This document shows, one piece after another, positions 10,230 to 20,282 of a stretch of DNA of 64,000 bases. Source of the DNA: Megalonaias nervosa (taxonomy: Eukaryota > Mollusca > Bivalvia > Unionida > Unionidae). A program made the translations under genes and the position numbers. Location: assembly GCA_016617855.1 (NCBI GenBank), contig JAECUM010001922.1:1-64000 (forward strand), read 5' to 3'. Numbering within the stretch: the first letter of the stretch is position 1; each line of letters opens with the position of its first letter. A model generated the notes under the pieces. That model worked only from the letters and a program-made list of their open reading frames with translations, did not search any database and was not told where the DNA came from.

Positions 10230-11416
10230 TCAAACCTCCTTGAAAATACATTTTACATAAGACTTTTCTTTTATCTTTTCCTTTGAACTTTATTTACACT
10301 GAGAATGATTAGCAAACTTTACACATCATAAATACCCAATCATGATCGTTTAATCCTAAAGTAAATAAAATTTGATAAAACCCCATGTGCTGACCAACGC
10401 ATAAGGTGTATGCAGAAAGGACTCCTGTTTGGATAAAGGACATTGTATTTGTTTATAGAATCTGTTCAGTGTTGTTTATAAAGCAGATACTTAGACAATG
10501 ATGTTTTTCAATATTTATTAATGAATATAAAAATAAAACAATAGAAAGTGTCACAACCCCTCTACATTATTATGACTAATACAGCAGAAAGGTGGACATT
10601 TAAATTTTGAATGACTGAACCCCCAGTCAGTAATGCCGACAGCCTAAATACATGAACAAGGTAAAATGTATAACAATTTAATCAATATCAATAATAAATA
10701 AAACTATGGAAGCAATTTCTGGATATAAATCTTCCAATTACGCTCCACTCATAAATTAATACATTAATTTGGCCTGTTAACAATTGCCTTCTTTATTCAA
10801 CATATTAGAGTTAAGGTCCTAATGTGATAGAGCTCGTTTCAGTGAGTAGTCCCTCATGCATTCAGTCCCTCTTCTTCTATTCTCCCTTCTTCCACTCGCC
10901 TTCACTCTTTCTGTGCTATTCTTTGTACAATTTCTCCTTCTCCTGCACCCTTCCTGTGCTAGTGCTTGTACTCCTACCTGCCACACCCATTCGGTGCTAT
11001 TTTCCAACATCCTCCTTCCCTCTCTTGAGAGCTTCGTTTTGTCTCTTTCATGCGCCCTGGGAGCTTCCTGAAGAAATTATAGGGGACGTACATTCTGTTC
11101 TCCCTATACACATCCTTGTAATCTGCCACTATCTCATGGACTTCTCATCAAACAAAAGGCGAAGACTTTACCAGGCCCTTCTTACACACTAACGTCTCTC
11201 ATTCCATACATGGCTTCTCTAAATACAAATAATATTACTTAATGAAGTTTCGTAACACTCGCACACACACCATCTAAATGTTACTTCCGAAACAGCAATC
11301 TACCGTAGTCGTTCGCATTGCCTGTGTCCTACAAATTATATAAAAATACATAGAAATATGTAAATACATATGCATGCAAATCCACAGTGTCTACTGGACA
11401 TAATTCTTAGTCTACA
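10230..11416. other. Non-coding flank, no gene seen
   Basis: AT-rich stretch, then a CT-rich stretch (10,850-11,050) that gives long spurious Leu/Ser/Phe-rich frames on both strands. The same stretch at 35,215-35,465 carries no sign of codon-level conservation. Nothing supportable as a gene. Confidence 0.55.
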
Positions 11417-11668
11417 TGGGGCCCCGAGTGGCCAAGTGGTCAAAAGCGCTCACCGTTATGAATCACTGCCATCTCAACTCTGTCTGCGTGGGTTCGAGTC
11501 TCGGATTCGGCCAATGTGGGTATGTGAGAAAGCTTCCAGTAGCTTCTTGTGGGCAGGTGGTTCTTTCAGGAATTTTCCTGGGTTCTGCCTCCACCATTTA
11601 TACTGGCTGCCATATGTAGCCTATCTTGTGCTGAAAAATGGCGTTAAACCCTACAACAACAACAAAAC
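11417..11668 (+). mobile_element. tRNA-derived SINE
   Basis: Starts GGGGCCCCGAGTGGCCAAGTGG, where GTGGCCAAGTGG is an A box, and has GGGTTCGAGTCTC as a B box about 55 bases on, both as in Leu/Ser-type tRNA genes. It continues with a family-specific body (TTCTGCCTCCACCATTTATACTGG) and ends in GTTAAACCCTACAACAACAACAA, a short-repeat tail. Five copies are in this window: this one, 35,814 (duplicate), 41,281 (minus), 43,137 (minus, decayed) and 45,187 (minus). Confidence 0.85.
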
Positions 11669-12027
11669 CTTAGTTTACATACTGGCATTATGGTGAAAGG
11701 ATCGCTTGAACAACAGCTGGTTGAGAAAGAAACACACAAAAAGTATTTGTTATGTTCAAAGAAAATCACCGAAAATATTTAATTAGGCATTGCGTTTGAC
11801 GGCACCCGGAGTAAATCTCCAAAATGTAACACCTGTATACCTCTGAAAAACTAGCCAATTAAAAACATGCCAAATGATGCCTATTTATACTAGGGGACAC
11901 GTAAATATTGGTTTATCAATGAAAAAAGTTGCTACGTGTTAGCCTCATAGGATGTCATTTACAACTCTCTAAATTATATTTCTTGTTTATATTTAACAAA
12001 TGTGTTATTTAAGTTTAAATTCCAAAA

Positions 12028-12290
12028 TGCCTAGTGCTTCTGCTCGAAAAAGGCAAAAGACGAACTGGCCTTGTGTTGTATGTGGACTTAACTGTGGTGT
12101 TGAATCCTCTATTTGTGATAAGTGCAAGTGTTAAATGCATGCAAAGTGTGATTGGTTGACATCTGATGATTTAAAAACTATTTCCTGACAATAACCTTAT
12201 GAGTGCCATATGTGCATTCGTACAGCCGACGGTGGAGTGTACAACTATGAAAGCGCGATTAACAGGCTATATACAGTAATTATTATTATT
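12028..12290 (+). pseudogene. PHD-type zinc finger remnant
   Basis: From ATG at 12,028 a frame reads MPSASARKRQKTNWPCVVCG with Cys pairs CVVC, CDKC, then H..C and ECHMC: the C4-H-C3 order of a PHD finger, read through stops at about 12,133 and 12,187. It is followed after a TTA microsatellite by a reverse transcriptase fragment. PHD-like fingers occur at the start of some LINE ORFs, so this is more likely a piece of one LINE than a host chromatin gene. Confidence 0.5.
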
Positions 12291-12310
12291 GTTATTATTA
12301 TTATTATTAT

Positions 12311-12440
12311 TATGTTGATTATGAAAAAGCATGTGACTGTATGGACAGAAACATACTTTATCATAAATTAGTAAATGAAAATAGTAGTTAAATGTTTGCT
12401 ATACTAAAACACATATATGCAAATGTCAAAGATTGTGTGA
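12311..12440 (+). pseudogene. LINE reverse transcriptase fragment (motif A)
   Basis: Contains VDYEKACDCMDRNILYHKLV, matching motif A of non-LTR reverse transcriptases (F/Y-D-x-x-K/R-A-F-D with the usual Phe replaced by Cys), then LKHIYANVKDCVKMPNG. A stop TAA lies at about 12,390 and another at about 12,459. A fragment near 12,595-12,720 (WVNQVMGDEK in another frame) may be the continuation. Confidence 0.55.
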
Positions 12441-14120
12441 AAATGCCAAATGGCTTGAAATAAATATTTAACTTCCCAGCCAGTGTGTTTTATCACCTAT
12501 TTTATTTTCATTATTTCTAAATGGTTTAAAGACACCAGAATAACGGTGTATCGGTTCAGTAAAGTATTAAAGTTAAGAATATACTGTTTTCGTACAGATT
12601 GGAACAAGTTTGGGTTAATCAGGTTATGGGTGATGAGAAACTCTTTTTCATGGATACTGTACTTTTTAATATAGTACGTGATTTCCGTCATGCCCTTAAT
12701 AGTAACAAACTTCCTAATCCTTCTAGAACATTGAACTCTTGATCCTCATCTGGGGTTTTGTTTTGCGTTTTATTTTGACATATAACTGACATTTTTGATT
12801 TTTGTTTTTTTATCTTCTGAAAATGTGTTATTCGTGCTTTAAGATCTTGGCAGAATCATTTGTGTTATGCTGTGTGCAATAATTTAATAATTAATTCTTT
12901 GAATTGTTATTTTTTGTGGTTTGCCTTTATTTTTAATACACTCGTATAATCTGGACTGATGGCCTATTTACCAACAACGATTATTATTATTATTATTACA
13001 GAATTTTTCCATAAAATTATTAGGGTTGAAATATTCTCCAAATTTTATTAAAAGTAATTTTTCATTAAATTGTATTGAAAGGAATTTTTTACTAAATTAG
13101 ATTGAAATTAATTTTATTTATTTCTGTACTACAACAATATATTATTTTAATAAAGATTGTGCATTACAAGAAATTGCAAACCCCAGTGCTCTGATTTTAT
13201 TTAATGTGGACATTTCAGCTACTTTCCAGTTTTAAACCCAATCATGAATCATGTGATGCTTCAACAACATGGATGACATAAATTTTGCTAATGCATGAAG
13301 CAATGGTTGTCTAAAACACTGACCTCGAGAGAGACAGAATAGTTTCATTTTGATTACATTATTTAGTAATGCACGTTTGACAGCTATGACACAGAATTTA
13401 TGTATAGCATAGGAAGAGTTACTACAAACATGAAAGAGAAACATGTTGATCCTTAGAAGTCACTATTGACAAGAAGAATATTCAGTGTTGATATATAGTT
13501 CCTTGTTGGATTCAACATTTTGGATTACGTGACTTTACTCTGCAATCAGAATATGTCAAAATTGTGGCAAAATAGTGAGAACTGACTGTAGATTGTTTAA
13601 AACAATAACTATAATAATGTTTTTAAAATAAACTGATAAGTACATATAAAAACCACCTTAATTTAATGTATATTTACCTTAGACTTTTGAATGCTGTATT
13701 ATGCAAAGTCAGGCTCTTCCATAATAATTCTGTTTTCTGAATAATTGGTCTTTTTGATATTTAATAATTATATAATGAATGCATAAATAATCTGGATAAG
13801 AGTAACTTTTTTGAAGACAAATATGAACATTAATAAGAGAAAAGACACTCTAACTTTTCCTTGATAAAGTTTAAATGTCTTTGGTAGTGTTTGTATCCAC
13901 ACCCACAACCATACATAATAAACAGAATATAATATTTCAGTTTACAAGAAATAGTTGGATTCCATTTTAATGTCCTGTCAGCAATAGACATAGTGTCCAG
14001 ATTCTTATCATAGCATTGGTTATTGATCATACAATTAGCTTAATTTATACAGGTAGAGTGTGTACTTGAACTTGCTGTTCAAAATATGTAGTCATTCATC
14101 ATACTTACTTAATACAGGTA
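12441..14120. other. AT-rich non-coding stretch
   Basis: No gene seen beyond possible LINE debris to about 12,720. ATT microsatellite at 12,980-13,000. Long frames here lack any recognisable motif. Confidence 0.5.
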
Positions 14121-14129
14121 GATTGTATT

Positions 14130-14625
14130 GTTAAACTTCATGTTCATGGTATGTACTCTTTCATCATACTACTGGCTTACTGTAAATGGTTTTTCTCCTA
14201 TATGTGACATAATGCATTTATGTTATATCTCCATTTCAAGTCAAACTTTATTATATATTTCACATTTAAATGGTTTTTCTCCTGTAATGTGTCCCCATGC
14301 ATTTATATTACATCTCCATCTCAAGTCAAAACTTTATTATATACTTCACATTTACATTGTTTTTCTGCAGTAAGTATCATCAAATGCCTCATTAGATATC
14401 CATCCGGACTAAAAATGGTACTACATACTTCACAGTTGAATGCTTTTATCCTGACTATACCATCTATTACATATTTAACACTTAAATTGTTTTTCTCCAG
14501 TATGTATCATGTGTCGATTCAGAGATATATTTTAACTCTTAACCACATGTTTCACACAAAACTGGTTTTTCTGCAGTATGCATTCTCATCTGCAAAGTTA
14601 GCTGTCCAACCTGACTAAACATTTG
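14130..14625 (-). pseudogene. Decayed C2H2 fingers downstream of the zinc-finger ORF
   Basis: Beyond the stop at 14,626 the minus strand still shows finger remnants: MFSQVGQL...MRMHTAEKP at about 14,615-14,560, and repeated AAxCCATTTAA/TTTTTCTCC linker remnants out to about 14,150. Frameshifts and stops separate them, so the array once had several more fingers at its C-terminal end. Confidence 0.6.
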
Positions 14626-15900
14626 TTACATTCTACACACTGAAATGTTTTCTCCAGTATGTATCATCATGTGTTTTTTCAAATCTCCAATCTGATTAAA
14701 CCTTTCAGCACATATTTCACACATAAATTGTTTTTCTGCAGTATGCATTCTCATGTGCAATATTAGCTGTCCACCCTGATTAAACATTCTATTACATTCT
14801 GCGCACTTAAATTTTTTTTCTCCACTATGAATCATCATGTGCTTTTTCAAATCTCCAACCTGACTAAACCTTTCAGCACATATTTCACACCTAAATGAGT
14901 TTTCTCCAGTATGTATCCTCATGTGCTCATTCAGAGGTCCTCTGCGCGTAAAACTTTTACCACATAATTCACACTTATATGGTTTTTCTCCAGTATGCGT
15001 CCTCATGTGAATCTTTACATGTTCAAATCGAGTCAGCATTTTATTACATACTTCACACTTAAATAGTTTCTCTCCAGTATGTACCATCATGTGACTCTTC
15101 AGATTTCCATTTTGACTAAACTTTTTATCACATACATCACACTTAAATGGTTTTTCTCCAGTATGTATCATCATGTGCTTATTCAGAGATTTACTGCAAA
15201 TAAAACTTTTACCACATACTTCACACTTATATGGTTTTTCTCCAGTATGTATCCTCGTGTGCTCATTCAGAGTTCCTCTTTGAGTAAAACGTTTACCACA
15301 TAATTCACACTTATATGGTTTTTCTCCAGTATGTGTCCTCATGTGAATCTTTAGATGTTCAACTTGAGTCAGCATTTTATTACATACTTCACACTTAAAT
15401 AGTTTCTCTCCAGTATGTATCCTCATGTGATTGTTCAGATATCCTTTCTGACTAAACTGCTTATTACATATATTACACTTAAATGGTTTCTCTCTAGTAT
15501 GTATCACCATGTGACTGTTCAGATATCCTTTTTGACTAAACTGCTTATTACATACATCACACTTAAATGGTTTCTCTCCAGTATGTATCACCATGTGACT
15601 GTTCAGATATCCTTTTTGACTAAACTGCTTATCACATACATCACACTTAAATGGTTTCTCTCCCGTATGTATCACCATGTGACTGTTCAGATATCCTTTC
15701 TGACTAAACTGCTTATCACACACATCACACTTAAATGGTTTTTCTCCAGTATGTATCCTCATGTGCTTCTTTCGATCTCCACTGTGACTAAACATTTTAT
15801 CACATACTTCACACTTAAATAATTCCTCTCCAGTACGTACCCTCGTGTGCTTATTCAGATTTCCACTGTGACTAAACATTTTTTTTTTCATATACTTCAC
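14626..15900 (-). CDS. C2H2 zinc-finger protein, 14 complete tandem fingers
   Basis: A 424-codon minus-strand ORF made of C2H2 fingers joined by TGEKPFKC-type linkers: a broken first finger, then 14 complete C-x2-C-x12-H-x3-H units. Fingers 3-6 are nearly identical (KQFSQKGYLNSHM), and fingers 7/11 and 8/12 are also pairs, so the array grew by tandem duplication. Such proteins usually bind DNA in the nucleus through tandem fingers. No KRAB, BTB or other N-terminal domain is visible. The first in-frame Met is inside a poly-A-caused frameshift (15,880-15,890), so the true start or upstream exon is not seen. Degenerate fingers flank it on both sides. It may be the last exon of a real gene or a young pseudogene. 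Confidence 0.82.
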   Translation of the reverse strand: MKYMKKKMFSHSGNLNKHTRVRTGEELFKCEVCDKMFSHSGDRKKHMRIHTGEKPFKCDVCDKQFSQKGYLNSHMVIHTGEKPFKCDVCDKQFSQKGYLNSHMVIHTGEKPFKCDVCNKQFSQKGYLNSHMVIHTREKPFKCNICNKQFSQKGYLNNHMRIHTGEKLFKCEVCNKMLTQVEHLKIHMRTHTGEKPYKCELCGKRFTQRGTLNEHTRIHTGEKPYKCEVCGKSFICSKSLNKHMMIHTGEKPFKCDVCDKKFSQNGNLKSHMMVHTGEKLFKCEVCNKMLTRFEHVKIHMRTHTGEKPYKCELCGKSFTRRGPLNEHMRIHTGENSFRCEICAERFSQVGDLKKHMMIHSGEKKFKCAECNRMFNQGGQLILHMRMHTAEKQFMCEICAERFNQIGDLKKHMMIHTGENISVCRM

Positions 15901-16110
15901 ACTTAAATGGTTCTCGTTGAAATCTCCACTGTTACATAACTTTAATCAATATAACATCACACATTAAAGTTTTTTTTTTTTTTTTATCCTGCATTTTCCA
16001 TCATGTGATTATTCAGATTCCATCCTAGGCTAAAAATATCATTACATACTTCACATTTAAATGATTCCTTGCAAGCTCTGATATGACAGTGTACATTTTG
16101 GTGACCATTT
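15880..16110 (-). pseudogene. Decayed upstream C2H2 fingers
   Basis: Before the ORF the minus strand reads ESFKCEVCNDIFSLGWNLNNHM (about 16,060-15,995) and EPFKCEVYEKK (about 15,920-15,885), both degenerate fingers, split by a poly-A tract (15,968-15,985) and a frameshift in the A-run at 15,880-15,890. Confidence 0.6.
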
Positions 16111-17568
16111 GGCCCTATCAGCGAAACATTCGACACGATCTTTACACTTATATGGTTTCCTCGGGTTAGTATAAAACTCGTAAAGGACTTGTAAAAACGG
16201 ACGTTTTCTTTTGGCTAGAAGTAGTTTTAATTGGTTACAAAAGCTGTCAGTATTGGTATTTGAAGATTTAACCTATATAAATTTCAATAAACAAAGTTTA
16301 ACAAGACTAATATAAAGACAAACTTTGATTTTGACCAGTATTTTATTGTTCAGCACATAAGAAGTACGTAAAAAGGACTTCCCTACTGCAAGAGACCGGA
16401 AAAGGAATCTTAATTTATCAATAAAAGCCTTCTAGAATTAAATTTTATTTTATGGTAGAAACAACTGTTTAAGGACAATGCTGATCAACATTTATCATAC
16501 GAAATATATCTTAAAAATATATAAGTTCAAGTTTTATTAATTGAGCGAGTTTTCTGCAATCTGATTGGTTATAAATGGTCACCTGGTCCTGACCTTCATT
16601 TTTTGCACATCGTTAACTTCTGCGGACTCCCTTGGTTCCCATTTTCCATGTCATTTTATGTTTAATATATATATATATATATATCAATAGCTTACAAATG
16701 AATACCCCACCCCACCCCCACACTCCGTGATGTCCAATGAAACTTTGCAACCCCACTTGAAGTTAAAACAGTACAACCACATAGTGCTTCCTGCACTCCA
16801 CGCCACTCCCCTTTTGCCGAAGAAAGCATACGGCATGCATTACAAGCCTGTCATCAGAAAGTATTGCACCTAACTTAGAGAATTTGATCCACAAGCGGTT
16901 ACTAAAGGTCAGGGTCACAATATGAGCAGGAGATGTCTCTAAAAATAGACACGATTTTGCGAATGAAAGGTCGAGACGCATAGAAAGCAATAACAACGAA
17001 TGTTTAAACAACACGTCAAAAAAATGCAGGCGTAATATTGGAAAAAAAAGAAAGAATAGCCTAGTTTAAACAACAAAAACAGCAAGTAATTTAAAATGAT
17101 CCAAGGAAGTTTTCGAGATCATTTGACATGACCCGTTGTAACACTTTACCCCATAATGCTGTATAAGAGTCGATAACTCTTGCTAACAAAGATGGAGTTA
17201 TGTATTCTCGTGCAGAGAAGAGGCTATAGATCATTTTCCGATACTATTTTTAGCTGGCCAGACCTATGTCATAACCGCATCCGATACGATCAATCGTATT
17301 TGACGCAGGGCAACTCAAGTGACCTACACTTCTTACATGAATGGAACATTTGTCATTATAGATCGCCGCAGATAGTAGTAAACAGTAATATGCCATCCCA
17401 CAAGTATTTGAGTTGAACTGTACGTTTTCATCAAGTATTTTTAACAATCAATGAGTATCTATTACTTTATGTTACTGCATCGTGACTCTCATCTTAACTC
17501 CACCTCCCTCCCCCCCCCCTTATGACCACATGGTAACGAATACTCCGAAAATAAACAAGTTAACTTGT
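16111..17568. other. Non-coding stretch before Polinton copy 2
   Basis: Contains a (TA) microsatellite at about 16,663-16,684 and a poly-C run at about 17,509-17,518. No supportable gene. Confidence 0.55.
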
Positions 17569-17573
17569 CTAAC

Positions 17574-18393
17574 AGTAGTAAAAGAAGACGGGAAGCCTAT
17601 CTCAAAGACCTCCATTTCCCTCCAAAACACTTATAAACTGACATTTTATTCACCAAACCCCCTTCCCCCTAACGTTCACCAACTTATAGCTCAGAATAAG
17701 GTGACAGAAACATATTTGTCGAGGAAGGGTTTCATTTTCTTTTACTTCTATAACATGCATTAGATTACAAATAAAATCTTACCTAATCTTGATGTATATG
17801 TAACACCTATCCTGCTAAGAATTCGCACGTTTCTGTACAGGGTGTAACAATTACAATGAATCGATGTATATGCAGTCTGACATATATACTTCCAATTGGG
17901 AATACCTGCGGCAACAGCTGGACGATATATATAGAGATGTATGTATACGTCTGTAAATCCCCAGCGATTACGTAATGGAAATCCCAAATTGTAATAGAAA
18001 TCCCCAGCTGTAATGGAAAAATTACGTAATGGAAATTCCAACTGTAATGGAAAAATTACGTAATGGAAATTCCAAATGTTTAGAAAAATTACGTAATAGA
18101 AATCAACAACTGTAATGGAAAAATTATATAATGGAAATCCCCAAATGGTTTTTTTTTAAAAAAATTACTTAATGGAAATTCCAACTGTAATAGAAATCCC
18201 CAACTTTTTGAGAAAAATTACGTAATGGAAATCCAAGCGATTACGTAATGGAAAATCCCAAAGAGCATTCTGGAAAAATTTGTGTGGGTGTTATAACGCT
18301 ATAAAAGGCAGCCAGATTCTTCTTTGTAGTCATTTCTATGGATATATTCGCTGGATTATAAACAAGGTAGGTGTGAAACATTTTCTTAAATTT
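17574..18393 (+). repeat. Left terminal inverted repeat, Polinton copy 2
   Basis: Reverse complement of 31,228-31,953 and 6,894-7,674. The outer 370 bases are AT/GC-mixed; the inner part, about 17,950-18,260, is an array of degenerate short repeats with TTACGTAA at 17,968, 18,022, 18,056, 18,089, 18,218 and 18,241 and a GGAAATCCCC site at 18,133-18,142. The innermost part (18,265-18,393) matches the other ends as well. Confidence 0.93.
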
Positions 18394-18452
18394 GGTATAG
18401 AGTGATGTTGGCTAGTATTTTTACATTCCAAGGCAGGCTCAAGGGTGTCGTA

Positions 18453-18932
18453 TTATAACCACATTTTATGATCGCTGTTTTCATATTTGCTTACTCTCAT
18501 TGGCAGGATATCTGTTAACATACTGTCAATAATACGAAACTCACGTATTAAGTCGTTCATATCATATTGTACGCCTTGCAAATAAGATCGTATTTGATCA
18601 AGTAATTTTTTATAAGTGATACTAGCTGTTTTACAAATATTTGTTTTTTGTCTCAAGTCTTGGTTCAATTTTCTTACAAGCTGTTGAAAGAGAAACACCA
18701 ACACCTGATGCTATTAATAAAAACGGATTTAATGATGCTCGACTCGAAAGTATACCAGAACTGGTCATTAGCAATGGCAAATATGTTATTACTCGAAGTA
18801 TTCTACTATAATACTTATAACATTGTTTGACACACCAAAGGTTTTTATGATAAAATTTGTAATATTGCATTAGTGCGTCAACATCTTGTTTTGGAATATC
18901 TTCTGCAATATGATTGAAATTGATAATCTGTT
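18453..18932 (-). pseudogene. Small membrane protein with C-terminal helical tail, frameshifted
   Basis: Minus strand, read from about 18,932 (frame opens with SKKQIINFNHIAEDIP) through MQYYKFYHKN at 18,870 to a frameshift near 18,670, then the second frame to a stop at 18,453. Two likely membrane helices lie next to each other (VITYLPLLMTSSGILSS and NPFLLIASGVGVSLSTA), followed by a charged helical tail (TASITYKKLLDQIRSYLQG...). About 155 codons in total. It follows the unrecognised gene directly and is the last gene before the terminal repeat. I do not recognise a named family; a role in membrane binding or virion release would be a guess. Confidence 0.5.
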
Positions 18933-18936
18933 TTTT

Positions 18937-20265
18937 GATTATACAATTTTTTTAAATACAAAAACAAAAGTTCTAATACCAACAATCGAATCAGGAAACT
19001 CACGTAACTTATCATTGTTAGGGAAAAAAATCTCTGTACTTGTCATGAACATGTGACGAAGTATCATGATATCGTTTATCTGTTAGTATCTCATTTTTCT
19101 TTAACCAAGTGTATGAATCAAACGTGTCCACTACTTCACGTTCGTACAAATCTGTTTCATTCACCAAATTACTGTAATCGCTTTCTGTTTCATCAATATA
19201 CCCTAATAAAAAGCTTATTTGATCTAACGTGAAATTTTTTAGAACAAGATGTTGTCTGATAATTGCATATGCAACCACGAAATTTGCTAGCATTAATTTT
19301 TGGAGTAAGTTTTGTTCAACTATGGGAAAATTATTAACAGGTGCTTTTACAACATTTACCCTACGAAATAATTTTTCGTATTTTTTTGTGAATATTTTCT
19401 CGACTTCATTGTAGTAATTTCGTAATGACAATTGTCTATAGCGCTGGATCGATGGAAATAGAATATCATCTGCTTCACTTATGTGGTAATAAGAATTAAT
19501 CTTTAATAACAACTGTGTTTGAGCGACTTTATAAAAAACTTCTCTCGCTCAATATCACAAATATCAGTAAGATCATCGTCAAGATTTTTGATTATTTTTA
19601 GAGACCTTTTAACAATAATCGGATCAAATTCTGGGTCTTTTTTACGTGTCATTGGTATAATTGCGTTCAAGTTTGCTTTTATAATTAACTCAGTATCCGG
19701 TGTCATAGTAACGATATTAACTATGGTTTCTTTGTCATAGTGGTACATGCCGAGATACTTTAAAATTTCTCGTTTTGAAAAACTATTGTATAAGATCTTG
19801 TTTCTTTTTATTCCCATTATCTTAGATTCTGCTAGTTTGTCGAGATTATCATGTATATCGTTTACTTGTTTTTTTTTTTTTTACATCAACTCTTTCACCG
19901 TAAGCTAGTGATGTTATTAAGTTCGATTTTATTATCAAATCTAATTTTCCAAAATCACACTCGTGCAATATTTTTTTTAGTAGGATTCCAACTTGATTAT
20001 GTTCTTCTATGCAATCATCAGGATGACAGAATCTGCTCATCACATCAAATTTTTCTATTGCTTCTCTCAGTTGTGGTCTTCGCATATGCATAACACGAAA
20101 TTATTTTTTTTTCGTCTCACAATAGAGAGTTTATCATTGGAATTGAAAAAATTTTTCTGGTATTTATCACACGTGCCGCCAGTAATACATCCTCAACATT
20201 TATTTCAGGGTTAAAAATAAAATTAAAAAATTGTCTCGCAATAACATAAAATTTTGTGTTGACAT
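18937..20265 (-). pseudogene. Unrecognised helical protein of about 440 codons, frameshifted
   Basis: Minus strand, from about 20,265 to a stop at about 18,937. Coding segments in shifting frames: about 20,265-20,115 (PEINVEDVLLAARVINTRK), 20,091-19,860 (MHMRRPQLREAIEKFDVMSR), 19,840-19,503 (MGIKRNKILYNSFSKREILK), 19,512-19,018, and 19,015-18,937 (NNDKLREFPDSIVG). Most shifts fall in A or T runs (about 19,870-19,880; 19,021-19,027). The protein looks all-helical, charged, with motifs such as ILKYLGMYHYDKET and NNFPIVEQNLLQKLMLANF. It lies 18 bases after the fibre gene on the same strand, so it may act with it or in the virion. No family is recognised. Confidence 0.5.
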
Positions 20266-20282
20266 TATTTTATAGCATTAGA

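Larger units (their letters stand above)
296..11687 (+). repeat. Direct duplication, copy 1 (partner at 27,773-36,085)
   Basis: From tatatgatgatcttgcatc near 296 to ttacatactggca near 11,687 the sequence matches 27,773-36,085 in the same orientation with scattered substitutions and small indels. The match covers the right half of a Polinton, its terminal repeat and about 4 kb of non-Polinton flank, including a SINE. Copy 1 contains about 3.1 kb (about 1,340-4,475) missing from copy 2. The left border falls inside the integrase gene and the right border just after the SINE tail. It may be a true segmental duplication or two haplotypes joined in the assembly. Confidence 0.85.

Noticed and set aside
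10819..11192. Long overlapping frames on both strands, also at 35,213-35,619
   Set aside because: CT-rich low-complexity DNA; several frames are open at once and no motif is present.
11430..11490. A tRNA gene
   Set aside because: A and B boxes are there, but no cloverleaf can be folded and the body continues into SINE sequence.
11370..11696. ORFs of 67-108 codons over the SINE, also at 35,813-36,118 and 41,335-41,559
   Set aside because: They are reads through a tRNA-derived SINE, not protein genes.
15079..15822. Plus-strand ORFs with repeated LTKLLITYITLKWF
   Set aside because: Antisense shadow of the zinc-finger repeats on the minus strand.
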